Positions 36,120 through 46,501 of a stretch of 64,000 nt of DNA are shown piece after piece. The notes under the pieces are model-generated. The model ran no database searches. It worked only from the letters and a program-made list of their open reading frames with translations, and was not told the origin of the DNA. The DNA lies in assembly GCF_014836445.1 (NCBI RefSeq), contig NZ_JACSQV010000004.1:151922-215921 (forward strand), given 5' to 3'. Each line of letters begins with the position of its first letter. The stretch's first letter is position 1. The DNA is from Cellulomonas avistercoris (GTDB taxonomy: Bacteria; Actinomycetota; Actinomycetes; Actinomycetales; Cellulomonadaceae). Position numbers and translations under genes: made by a program.

Positions 36120-38882
36120 GTGTCCTCTGCGCTCTACCGCCTCGGCCGGGCCGCGTTCGCGCGCCGGCGCGCCGTCATCGGCGCCTGGTTGGCGCTCCTG
36201 GTGCTGGTCGGCGCCGGCGCCCTGCTGCTGGGCGGCAAGCTCGACAACTCCGTCACGATCCCGGGCACCGAGTCGCAGGCCGCGCTCGACCGGCTCGCGG
36301 CGACGTTCCCGCAGGCCGCGGGCACGACCGCGCAGGTGCTGGTCGTCGGTGAGGACGGCGCGCAGGTCGACGACCCGGCCGTCGTCGCGGCCGTCCAGGA
36401 CTCGATCGCGTCGTTCGCCGACGTCGAGGGCGTCACGTCCGCCGTCTCCCCCTTCGACACCGACACCCCCGGGGCGTCGGCCGTCAGCGAGGACGGCGAG
36501 GCCGCGCTCGTGACCATCTCGCTCGAGGGCGAGGGCGTGTCGATCGGCACCGACGTCAAGGACGAGCTGCGCTCGCTCGCCGACGACCTCGACACGGCCC
36601 TGCCCGACGGGTACGACGCGACGATCGGCGGGCAGCTCTTCTCCCAGGAGTTCCCCGGCCTGACGATCACCGAGGCGCTCGGCGTCGTCGTCGCCTTCGT
36701 CGTGCTGCTGCTCACGCTCGGCTCCTTCGCCGCCGCGGGCATGCCGCTGCTCAACGCGCTGCTGGGCGTCGGGCTGTCCACGCTCCTCGTGCTCGTCGCG
36801 GCCGCCTTCACGTCCGTCACCAGCACGACCCCGCTGCTGTCGCTCATGCTCGGGCTCGCCGTCGGCATCGACTACGCCCTGTTCATCGTGTCCCGGCACC
36901 GTGAGCTGCTGGCCACCGGCCTGCCGGCGCAGGAGGCCGCCGCGCGCGCCAACGCCACCGCGGGCTCCGCCGTGATCTTCGCGGGCCTGACCGTCATGAT
37001 CGCGCTGGTCGGCCTCGGGGTCGCGGGCATCCCGTTCCTCACGGTCATGGGCGTCGCGGGCGCGGTCGCGGTCGGCGTCGCCGTCCTGGTGTCCATCACG
37101 CTGGTGCCCGCGATGCTGGGGGTCGCCGGCGAGCGCCTGCGCCCGCGCCCGTCGCGCCGCGCACGCCGCGCCGCCGGGGCCGCGGCTGCCGCGGAGGAGA
37201 GCAGCACGGAGCCGACCACGGAGCCCACGGGCGACTCCTGGGACCTCCCGGCGCACCACAACCGCTTCTTCGCCGGCTGGGTCCGGCTCGCCACCGCCCG
37301 GCCCTGGATCACGGTCGTCGTGACGGTCGGCGCGCTGCTCGCGCTCGCCTTCCCGGCCCTCGACCTGCGGCTCGCGCTGCCCGACGCGGGCGTCTCGCCC
37401 ACCGACTCCTCGCAGCGCATCACGTACGACCGCATCACCGAGCACTTCGGCCCCGGCGCCAACGGCCCGCTCGTCGTCACCGGCAGCATCGTGACCAGCG
37501 AGGACCCGCTGCAGCTCATGCAGGACGTCGCGGACGAGCTGCGCGACCTGCCCGGCGTCGAGGACGTCCCGCTGGCCACGCCGAACGAGTCCATCGACAC
37601 CGGCATCGTCCAGGTCGTGCCGACGACCGGTCCGACGGACCCCGAGACGGCCGAGCTGGTCAACGCGATCCGCGAGCTGCGCCCGTACATCCTCGACGAG
37701 TACGGCTTCGACCTGTCCGTCACGGGCTTCACCGCGGTCGGCATCGACGTGTCCGCCAAGCTCGGCGCGGCCCTGCTGCCCTTCGCGGTGTTCGTCGTCG
37801 GGCTCTCGCTCGTGCTGCTGACGATGGTGTTCCGTTCCGTCGCGGTGCCGCTCAAGGCGACCATCGGCTACCTGCTGTCCGTGGCCGCCGCGTTCGGTGT
37901 CGTGACCAGCGTCTTCGAGCACGGCATCGGCGCCGACCTGCTGCACGTCGCCAAGCTCGGGCCGATCATCTCGTTCATGCCCATCGTGCTGATGGGCGTG
38001 CTGTTCGGGCTCGCGATGGACTACGAGGTCTTCCTCGTGTCCCGCATCCGCGAGGACTACGTGCACAGCGGCGACGCCCGCGCGTCCATCCGCACGGGCT
38101 TCGTCGGCTCGGCCAAGGTCGTCACCGCGGCGGCGATCATCATGGTCGCGGTGTTCTTCGCGTTCGTCCCCGAGGGCGACATCAACATCAAACCCATCGC
38201 GCTCGGCCTGGCCGTGGGTGTCGCGGTCGACGCGTTCGTCGTGCGCATGACGCTCGTGCCCGCCGTGATGCAGATCCTCGGCGACCGCGCCTGGTGGATG
38301 CCGCGCCGCCTCGACCGCGTGCTCCCGTCGTTCGACGTCGAGGGCGAGGCGCTGCACCGCGAGCTCGGCCTGGCCTCGTGGCCGGGCGACCCGGACGTCG
38401 TCGTCGCCGCCCGCGACCTGCGCCTCGCGGTGGCCGACGGCAGCGACGTCGTGAACCTGGCCGTGCGGCGCGGTGACGCGCTCGTCGTGCACACCGACGA
38501 GCCGGCCCGCGTGGCGGCGCTGCTCCTGACCGTCGCCGGACGCCTGACGCCCGCGGGCGGCGACCTCAAGGTCGCGGGCCACCTGCTGCCGGTGCGCGCC
38601 GCCGCCGTGCGGCGCGCGGTCGGCTACGTGGACCTGCGGACCGAGGGCGTCGACGCGCTCGACGCCGCGGTCGCCGAGCGCCCGACCGTCCTCGCGGTCG
38701 ACCGCACCGACCTCGTCACCGACCCCCACGAACGCGCCCACGCCGCCGCCGCCCTCGCGCGGGCCGTCGAGCAGGGCGCGACCCTGCTCCTCGGCGTCGT
38801 CGGCACCACCCCCGCCGACGACCTGCTCCCCGCCGGCAGCCCCGTCACCACCCTCGCGCCGTCCACCGGCGTCCTCGCGTGA
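36120..38882 (+). CDS. MMPL/RND-type transporter with degenerate ABC-ATPase-like tail
   Basis: Membrane protein of 920 residues. Residues 1-745 form an actinobacterial MMPL transporter: one N-terminal helix, a large extracytoplasmic loop, five or six helices including GLAVGIDYALFIVSRHRE, a second loop and a second helix set with FGLAMDYEVFLVSRIRED; the paired Asp-Tyr motifs are the proton-relay sites. Residues 755-920 resemble the start and order of an ABC nucleotide-binding domain (LAVRRGDALVV, LTPAGGDLKVAGHLLP, AVRRAVGYV, VLAVDRTDLVTD), but Walker A and the LSGGQ signature are missing and Walker B lacks its Glu. It cannot be a working ATPase. GTG at 36120 has GGGAG upstream. Confidence 0.88.
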   Translation: MSSALYRLGRAAFARRRAVIGAWLALLVLVGAGALLLGGKLDNSVTIPGTESQAALDRLAATFPQAAGTTAQVLVVGEDGAQVDDPAVVAAVQDSIASFADVEGVTSAVSPFDTDTPGASAVSEDGEAALVTISLEGEGVSIGTDVKDELRSLADDLDTALPDGYDATIGGQLFSQEFPGLTITEALGVVVAFVVLLLTLGSFAAAGMPLLNALLGVGLSTLLVLVAAAFTSVTSTTPLLSLMLGLAVGIDYALFIVSRHRELLATGLPAQEAAARANATAGSAVIFAGLTVMIALVGLGVAGIPFLTVMGVAGAVAVGVAVLVSITLVPAMLGVAGERLRPRPSRRARRAAGAAAAAEESSTEPTTEPTGDSWDLPAHHNRFFAGWVRLATARPWITVVVTVGALLALAFPALDLRLALPDAGVSPTDSSQRITYDRITEHFGPGANGPLVVTGSIVTSEDPLQLMQDVADELRDLPGVEDVPLATPNESIDTGIVQVVPTTGPTDPETAELVNAIRELRPYILDEYGFDLSVTGFTAVGIDVSAKLGAALLPFAVFVVGLSLVLLTMVFRSVAVPLKATIGYLLSVAAAFGVVTSVFEHGIGADLLHVAKLGPIISFMPIVLMGVLFGLAMDYEVFLVSRIREDYVHSGDARASIRTGFVGSAKVVTAAAIIMVAVFFAFVPEGDINIKPIALGLAVGVAVDAFVVRMTLVPAVMQILGDRAWWMPRRLDRVLPSFDVEGEALHRELGLASWPGDPDVVVAARDLRLAVADGSDVVNLAVRRGDALVVHTDEPARVAALLLTVAGRLTPAGGDLKVAGHLLPVRAAAVRRAVGYVDLRTEGVDALDAAVAERPTVLAVDRTDLVTDPHERAHAAAALARAVEQGATLLLGVVGTTPADDLLPAGSPVTTLAPSTGVLA

Positions 38883-38902
38883 GCGCGCAGGAAGGAACCC
38901 CG

Positions 38903-41038
38903 ATGTCCCGCACCTCGGTGACCCCCCGACCCGTGCGGCGGTGGCCCGCCGTCGTCGTCGCGCTGGCCGCTCCGCTCGCCCTCGTCGTCATCCTGCTCGC
39001 GGCGTCCTGGGCGCCGGCGGACGGCCTGGCGCACGTCAAGGCCGCCGTGGTCAACCACGACGAGCCCGTGACGCTCGAGGGGCAGTACACGCCGCTCGGC
39101 CGCCAGCTCGCCGGTGCCCTCGTCGACGGCTCCGAGGTCGACGCCAACTACGAGTGGGTCGTCACGGACGACGCCGACGCGGCCGCGGGGCTCGACGACG
39201 GCACGTACGCGGCCGTCGTCACGATCCCCGAGAACTTCTCCGCGGCCGCGACGTCGTTCGCGTCCGGCGACGACGTGCAGCAGGCGACGATCGAGATCAC
39301 CTCGCCGCCGGGGGCCACCGCGGTCGACCAGGCCGTCGCCGCGACCGTCACCACCACCGCGACGCGCGTGCTCGGCTCACAGCTGACCACCACGTACGTC
39401 GAGAACGTGCTCGTCGGCTTCACGACGCTGAGCGAGCAGCTCGGCGAGGCGGCCGACGGCGCGACACAGCTGGCCGACGGCGTCGGGCAGCTCGCGCAGG
39501 GCACGGGGCAGCTCGCGACCGGCGCCGACGGCCTCGCGGACGGCGCCGGGCAGCTCGCCGGCGGCACGCGCGAGCTGCGGAGCGGGTCGTACGACCTCGC
39601 GACGGGGACCGCACAGCTCGCGGGCGGTGCCCGCACCCTCGCCGACGGTGCCGGCGCGCTCGCCGACGGCGCCGGGCAGTCCGCCGCCGGGGCCCGCGAC
39701 CTCGCGGACGGCCTGCGCCGGACCGCTGACGGCTCGACCGGTCTCGGCACGCTCGCCACGGGCGCCGCCGGGCTGGCCGACGGGATCGACGCGTCGCTCG
39801 CCGAGCTGCGTGCGACGCTGCCGCTCGTCGAGGGCGGGCTCGCGCAGGCGGACGCCGCGGTGCGGGACCTGGGCTGCGAGGCCGACCCGACGACCGACGG
39901 GTGCGTCGACGCACTCGTGCAGCGGGCCGTCCTGACGAGCCAGCGGACGACGCTGCAGGAGCAGATCGCCGGCCTGACCGAGCAGCTGGGCTACGTGCAG
40001 CAGATCGCGGGCGGGCTCGACCTCGCGGTCAACGGCGTCCCGGGTGACGCGACGCAGCCCGGCCTCGTCGCCGGTCTGCAGCAGCTCGCCGGGGGTGCCG
40101 AGCAGCTCGCGGGCGGCATCGACCAGCTCGCGGCCGGCACGTCCGACCTCGCGGGCGGTGCGTCGACCCTGGCGGGCGGTGCCTCGCAGCTCGCGGGCGG
40201 GTCGTCGCAGCTCGCGGCGGGCGTCGCGCAGCTCGACGGCGGCGCGGCGCAGCTCGCCGACGGCAGCGCACAGCTCGCCGACGGCGTCCGGCAGACGAGC
40301 GACGGTGCGACGCAGCTCGCGGACGGCACCGCGGAGCTCGGGACCGGGCTCGGCCAGGCGGTCGACCAGCTGCCGACGACGCCCGAGGACCAGCGCGCGG
40401 ACCTGGCGCAGGTCGTCACGGCACCCGTCGCGGCGCCCGCAGCCGCGCTGTCCGCACCCCTGGGCCTCGTCTCGACGCTCGTCGCCGTGGCCCTGTGGAT
40501 CGGTGCGCTCGTGCTCTTCCTCGTGTTCCGGCCCCTGCCGGTGCGCGTCGCGGGGTCGACGCGGTCGGCGTTCGCGCTGGTCGCCGGGTCGCTGGCCCTG
40601 CCCGCGGCGGTGTCGGCGGTCGCCGGTGCGGCCGTCGGGGCGGTCGCCGGTGCGATCACCGACCAGGGCGCCGGGCGCACGCTCGGGCTCGCGCTGGTCG
40701 GTGCGGTCGCGGCCGTCGCGCTCGCCGCGTTCCACCAGGCGGTCGCGGCGTGGTTCGGCACCGCCGGTCGCGTCGTCGCCGTGGTCGCGGGCTTCGCGTA
40801 CCTCGTCGCCGGGCTCGCCGCCACGGTCCCCGCGTGGGTGGGCGGCACGGTCGGGTGGCTGCCGCTGGCGGCCACGTCGGACGCGCTCGGCACGGTCGTC
40901 GGCGAGTCGCCGGCGTCGCTGCTCGGGGCCGTCGTGGCCCTCGTGCTGTGGGCCGTCGCGAGCGCCCTGGCGACGGTCGGCGCCGCCGCCCGCGCCCGCC
41001 AGGCCGTCGGCCCCCGCACGGTCGCCGCCTACGCCTGA
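38903..41038 (+). CDS. YhgE/Pip-type membrane protein with heptad repeats
   Basis: Protein of 711 residues. An N-terminal helix (residues 15-35) and an extracytoplasmic domain are followed by a long region of 7-residue repeats (QLADGxx, QLAGGxx), at about 195-275 and 390-480, predicted to form a coiled or beta-helical stalk. Six hydrophobic segments come at 510-700. YhgE/Pip proteins belong to the ABC-2 permease relatives and are linked to phage adsorption and ESX-type secretion in Firmicutes. ATG at 38903 has GGAAGGA; a GTG at 38879 overlapping the MMPL stop is an alternative. It is co-transcribed with the MMPL gene; the gene pair suggests a joint export system for a lipid or cell-wall component. 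Confidence 0.88.
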   Translation: MSRTSVTPRPVRRWPAVVVALAAPLALVVILLAASWAPADGLAHVKAAVVNHDEPVTLEGQYTPLGRQLAGALVDGSEVDANYEWVVTDDADAAAGLDDGTYAAVVTIPENFSAAATSFASGDDVQQATIEITSPPGATAVDQAVAATVTTTATRVLGSQLTTTYVENVLVGFTTLSEQLGEAADGATQLADGVGQLAQGTGQLATGADGLADGAGQLAGGTRELRSGSYDLATGTAQLAGGARTLADGAGALADGAGQSAAGARDLADGLRRTADGSTGLGTLATGAAGLADGIDASLAELRATLPLVEGGLAQADAAVRDLGCEADPTTDGCVDALVQRAVLTSQRTTLQEQIAGLTEQLGYVQQIAGGLDLAVNGVPGDATQPGLVAGLQQLAGGAEQLAGGIDQLAAGTSDLAGGASTLAGGASQLAGGSSQLAAGVAQLDGGAAQLADGSAQLADGVRQTSDGATQLADGTAELGTGLGQAVDQLPTTPEDQRADLAQVVTAPVAAPAAALSAPLGLVSTLVAVALWIGALVLFLVFRPLPVRVAGSTRSAFALVAGSLALPAAVSAVAGAAVGAVAGAITDQGAGRTLGLALVGAVAAVALAAFHQAVAAWFGTAGRVVAVVAGFAYLVAGLAATVPAWVGGTVGWLPLAATSDALGTVVGESPASLLGAVVALVLWAVASALATVGAAARARQAVGPRTVAAYA

Positions 41039-41040
41039 CC

Positions 41041-41415
41041 GGATCGCTCTCTCACCCCGGTGGTGAGAGAGCGATCCAGCCCTCAAGTGGGTGGTGAAAG
41101 AGCAATCCAGCCCCCCAAGTGGGTGGTGAAAGAGCAATCCAGCCCCCCAAGTGGGCGACGAGAGAGCAATCCAACCCCCAAGTGGGCGACGAGAGAGCAA
41201 TCCAACCCCCAAGTGGGTGGTGAAAGAGCAATCCAACCCCCAAGTGGGTGGCGAGGAAGCAATCCAACCCCCAAGTGGGTGGTGAGAGAGCAATCCAGCA
41301 CGCCCGGAGGGCTTGGTGTGGGTCGCACCCGAGCTGGATTGCTCTCTCGGCCACGAAGAACTGCTCTCGCGGCCACGAAGGATTGCTCTGTCGGCCCCGA
41401 CTGGATTGCTCTCTC
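41041..41415. repeat. Array of 13 GAGAGAGC elements in a convergent gap
   Basis: Eight direct units of 31-32 bp run from 41065 to 41306, each with core GAGAGAGCAATCC or a variant, then CAG or CAA, a C-run, AAGTGGG and TGGTG or CGACG. Core positions are 41065, 41096, 41128, 41160, 41191, 41222, 41253 and 41284. One inverted copy precedes them (41043), and four inverted, shorter units of about 22 bp follow (41336, 41359, 41380 and 41403). Any direct core can pair with any inverted core, so the array is a multi-state hairpin terminator between the convergent yhgE-like and yjfF-like genes. It lacks unique spacers and is not CRISPR. Short reading frames within it are spurious. Confidence 0.85.
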
Positions 41416-41432
41416 GCCCCCACAAGAGGGGG

Positions 41433-42482
41433 TCAGCGGCGGCGGACCGCCAGGACGCGCTGGAGGATGACGAACGCGAGCAGGACGACGCCGATGAAGA
41501 CGCGGGTCCACCAGGAGTCCAGGCCCTCGCGGGCGATGAGCACCTGGATGAGGCCGTAGACCAGCACGCCCGCGCCGGTGCCGAGCACGAAGCCCACGCC
41601 GCCGGACAGCAGCGTGCCGCCGATGACGACCGCCGCGATCGCGTCGAGCTCCATGCCGATGCCCGTGAGGTTGAACCCGGACTTCGTGTAGAGCGCGAAC
41701 AGGACGCCCGCGATGCCGGCGCACGTGCCCGAGATGACGTACACCCAGACGCGCGTGCGCGCGGGGCGCAGGCCCATGAGGTTGACCGCCGCTCCCCCGT
41801 CGCCCGCGCCGAGCCCGTACACGGACCGGCCGAACCGCGTGTAGTGCAGCACCAGGAACGCGATGAGCAGCACCGCCAGCGCGATGACCATGCTGGCGTT
41901 GATGCGCCACAGCTGGCGCCCCTCGCCGAACTTCAGGCCCCATGCCGCGAGCGCCGAGAAGCCCTCGTCGTCGATCTTCAGCGAGTTGACGCTGATGACG
42001 TTGGCCAGGCCGCGCGCGAGGAACATCACGGCGAGCGACGCGATGAAAGGTTGGATGTCGAACATCTGCACCATCACGCCGATGAGGAGCCCGCACGACG
42101 TGCCGATGAGCACGCCGACGACGAGCACGACGGGCAGCGGCAGGCCGGCGGTGAACATCTCGGCGATCGACAGCCCGACCAGCGCGACGACCGCGCCCAC
42201 GGACAGGTCGATCCCGCCGGTGAGGATGACGAACGTCATGCCCACGGCCAGCACCAGCAGGTAGGAGTTGTCGACCAGCAGGTTCGACAGCAGCTTCATG
42301 CTGACGAAGTCGACGCGGTCGGTGGAGTACCGCTGCTGGCCGACGCCCAGCATGAGCGCGAGCGTCAGCAGCGTGCCGAGCACGGGCAGGAACCGCCGGT
42401 CCAGGCCGCTCAGCGCGCGCCGCGCGCGGTGCACGACGCCGTCGCCCGTCCGCTCGGTGCGGACCATCTCGTCGGTGCTCAT
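41433..42482 (-). CDS. yjfF: Sugar ABC transporter permease, YjfF-like
   Basis: Integral membrane subunit of 349 residues in the branched-chain/ribose-type permease family with about nine hydrophobic segments. Marks: LTGGIDLSVGAVVALVGL, DIQPFIASLAVMFLARGLANV and AAVVIGGTLLSGGVGFVLGT. The gene order ytfQ-R-T-yjfF matches the galactofuranose importer of E. coli. It overlaps the preceding permease gene by 4 bp (ATGA). The true substrate may be another furanose such as arabinofuranose, given the arabinan and xylan enzymes nearby (inference). Confidence 0.88.
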   Translation of the reverse strand: MSTDEMVRTERTGDGVVHRARRALSGLDRRFLPVLGTLLTLALMLGVGQQRYSTDRVDFVSMKLLSNLLVDNSYLLVLAVGMTFVILTGGIDLSVGAVVALVGLSIAEMFTAGLPLPVVLVVGVLIGTSCGLLIGVMVQMFDIQPFIASLAVMFLARGLANVISVNSLKIDDEGFSALAAWGLKFGEGRQLWRINASMVIALAVLLIAFLVLHYTRFGRSVYGLGAGDGGAAVNLMGLRPARTRVWVYVISGTCAGIAGVLFALYTKSGFNLTGIGMELDAIAAVVIGGTLLSGGVGFVLGTGAGVLVYGLIQVLIAREGLDSWWTRVFIGVVLLAFVILQRVLAVRRR

Positions 42483-43593
42483 GCCGTCACCTCCGCGGCG
42501 CTCACGGGCTCGACCGGGGCGGCGGGGGTGTCGACGCGGTCGGCGCGCCGCCGGCCGCGCAGCATGGCCCGCAGCGTCGGGGACGCCGCGACGCACACCG
42601 CGATGAGCACGATGGCCTTGAACAGCGGCGTCGTCTGCGAGGGCAGCTGGAAGATGATGACGGCCCGCTCGAGCGAGCTCAGCAGCATCGCGCCGACGAG
42701 CAGACCACCGAGGTAGAACCGCCCGCCGTCGAGCTTGGTGCCCCCGAGCACGACGACCATGATCGCGTCGAGCTCCTTCATCAGGCCGATGTTGTTGGCG
42801 TCGGCCGCCATGGTCGGGGCGCCGTAGACGAGACCCGCGAGTGCCGCGAGGACGCCCGCGATGACGTAGACGGTCCACGTGGTGCGGCGCGACCGCACAC
42901 CCGCGAGGCGGCTGGCCTCGCGGTTGATGCCGATGGACTCGAGGAACATCCCGAGCGCGGTGCGTCGCACCACGAGGGCGACGACGACGAACGCGGCCAC
43001 GGCGATGACGACGGGGGTCGGGACGCCGAGCACGAAGCCGGAGCCGATCGTCTTGAACGGCGGGCTCGTGACCGTCGTGATCTGCCCCTGCGTGATGAGC
43101 ATCGCGATGCCGCGCCCGGCGACCATGAGGATCATGGTCGCGATGAACGGCTGGATGCCCAGGCCCGCGACCATGGCACCGTTGAACGCCCCGCCGATGG
43201 CCCCGACGACCAGGCCCAGCAGGACGGCCGTGAGCACCGTCCCGATGTTCGACGGGTCCGCCGCGGTGTCGAGGTAGGTGAGCGAGACGGCCAGGCCGAT
43301 CGCCATGACGGCACCCACCGACAGGTCGATGCCGCCGGTCGCGATGACCAGGCACATGCCGAGGGCCAGCAGCAGCGGCGTCGCGCTGTTGCGCAGCAGG
43401 TCGACGAGCTGACCGAACAGGTGCCCGTCGCGGACGGTCACGTCGAGGAAGCCGGGGCTCGCGACACCGCACGCGAGCAGCAGCAGGACGAGCGCGAGGA
43501 CGGGCCAGAACAGCCCGTGCCGGGTGACCTCGTGCCAGACGGCGGTGGCGCGGGACGGCCCGGGCGACGGCGTCGCCGCGGGGGTGGTCGGGG

Positions 43594-43597
<4 letters not shown>
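42479..43597 (-). CDS. ytfT: Sugar ABC transporter permease, YtfT-like
   Basis: Membrane subunit of 372 residues, paralogous to the YjfF-like partner. Marks: IATGGIDLSVGAVMAIGLAVS, GIQPFIATMILMVAGRGIAM and DAIMVVVLGGTKLDGGRFYLGG. The N-terminus is about 30 residues longer than typical and Pro/Ala/Thr-rich. It overlaps both neighbours by 4 bp, so translation is coupled along the operon. Confidence 0.88.
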
Positions 43598-45180
<1,583 letters not shown>

Positions 45181-45256
45181 CGGTGTCCTCTCCTGCTCGA
45201 CGGGCGTCCCTGGCGCACCGGCCGTGGGCCGGCGCGCCCGGGACGTCGCTCGCACG

Positions 45257-46249
45257 TCAGTACGCGCGCGCGTCCACGTCGGCCTGCGTGATCGTCTGGT
45301 CGAACGCCTTGTCGATCACGATGGTCTCCTTGGGCACGTCCTCGCCGTCCGCGACCTTCGTGATGAGCTCGGCGAGCTGGTCGCCGAACACGGGGTTGCA
45401 CTCGACGACGTAGTTGAACTTCTTGTCGACGAGCGCCTGCAGCCCGTCGCGCACGCCGTCGACGGACACGATCTGGATGTCCTTGCCGGGCACCTTGCCG
45501 GCGGCCTCGATGGCCTCGATGGCACCCAGGCCCATGTCGTCGTTGTGCGTGAAGATCATCGTCATGTCGGGGTACGCCTGCAGCGCGGCCTCGACGGCCG
45601 TCTTGCCCTCGGCACGCGTGAAGTTGCCCGACGCCTTGCCGATGATCTGCTCGCCGACGACCTCGCCGAAGCCCTCCTCGCGGTCGACCTGGGCACCGGA
45701 GCCGAGCGTGCCCTGCAGCTCGAAGATCTTGGCGTCGGGCGCGTTCTCGGCCACCCACTCGCCGGCGGTGGTGCCCTCGGCCTTGAAGTCGGCACCGATC
45801 CAGGTGACGAACGGGTCGTCGACCGTGGTGTCGACGGTGCGGTCGACGAGCACGACGGGGATGCCCGAGTCCTTGATCTCCTGGAGCACCTCGTCCCAGC
45901 CCGTCTCGATGACCGGCGAGAACGCGATGACGTCGACGTCCTGGGCGACGAAGTCGCGCAGCGCCTTGATCTGGTTCTCCTGCTTCTGCTGCGCGTCGAC
46001 GAACGTCAGGTCGAACCCGGCGTCCTCCGACAGGCTCTCCTTGACGGACTCGGTGTTGGCGGTGCGCCAGCCGGACTCGGCACCGAGCTGCGAGAAGCCG
46101 ACCCGGATGAGGTCGCTGCCGCCCTCGTCCCCGCCGTCCCCGCCGTCGCCCGACGTGTCCGAACCGCCGCCACAGGCCGCCAGGGCCAGGACCGTGAACG
46201 TCGCCACGACACCGGCGAGACCGGTGCGTGCGCGGTTGATGCCCTTCAT
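45257..46249 (-). CDS. ytfQ: Sugar-binding lipoprotein, YtfQ-like (galactofuranose type)
   Basis: Periplasmic-binding-type protein of 330 residues with lipobox LALAAC and a Gly/Asp-rich spacer. Mature part: IRVGFSQLGAESGWRTANTE, DAQQKQENQIKALRDFVAQ, PVIETGWDEVLQEIKDSGIPVVLVDR and HNDDMGLGAIEAIEAAG, closely following E. coli YtfQ, which binds galactofuranose. It is the first gene of a ytfQ-R-T-yjfF operon with a 252-bp upstream region holding two LacI-type sites. ATG at 46249 follows GAGGAG. The 76-bp gap to ytfR is the longest in the operon. Confidence 0.92.
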   Translation of the reverse strand: MKGINRARTGLAGVVATFTVLALAACGGGSDTSGDGGDGGDEGGSDLIRVGFSQLGAESGWRTANTESVKESLSEDAGFDLTFVDAQQKQENQIKALRDFVAQDVDVIAFSPVIETGWDEVLQEIKDSGIPVVLVDRTVDTTVDDPFVTWIGADFKAEGTTAGEWVAENAPDAKIFELQGTLGSGAQVDREEGFGEVVGEQIIGKASGNFTRAEGKTAVEAALQAYPDMTMIFTHNDDMGLGAIEAIEAAGKVPGKDIQIVSVDGVRDGLQALVDKKFNYVVECNPVFGDQLAELITKVADGEDVPKETIVIDKAFDQTITQADVDARAY

Positions 46250-46317
46250 GCAACTCCTCCTCGAGCAGCTCGGCCGACCTCTTCGTCGACCCTTCCAGGG
46301 ATGCGTGACGGGATGAG

Positions 46318-46331
46318 TGTGAACGTTCTCA
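46318..46331. promoter_or_regulatory. LacI-type operator candidate upstream of ytfQ
   Basis: TGTGAACGTTCTCA is CG-centred and matches its reverse complement TGAGAACGTTCACA at 12 of 14 positions. It lies 69 bp upstream of the ytfQ start. Confidence 0.6.
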
Positions 46332-46418
46332 AGGGGGACGTCAACGCACAGAGGTTGCGTTTCGGTCACGAGCGTCGCCGCAGGCCAGGGGCCAGAAACA
46401 GCGAGAACCACCCGTCCG

Positions 46419-46432
46419 TGTGAGCGATCACA
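46419..46432. promoter_or_regulatory. lac-like operator between regulator and transporter
   Basis: TGTGAGCGATCACA differs by one base from TGTGAGCGCTCACA, the core of the symmetric lac operator. The nearby repressor has the same recognition-helix residues as E. coli LacI, so this is a good candidate site for it. Confidence 0.6.
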
Positions 46433-46501
46433 TCGGAACGACGTCCTCACCTGCGCCGATGCTGCGCGCCCTCCTGCCGACGTACCTCCTCTCCCCGAGC
46501 C

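Noticed and set aside
41041..41415. CRISPR-like array
   Set aside because: Units are contiguous and their flanks are as repetitive as the core; there are no unique spacers and no cas genes in the window.
41052..42096. Open frames rich in WIALS/ERAIQ across the repeat array
   Set aside because: They are translations of the repeated element and of the antisense of the permease gene; no ribosome-binding site or conserved domain.
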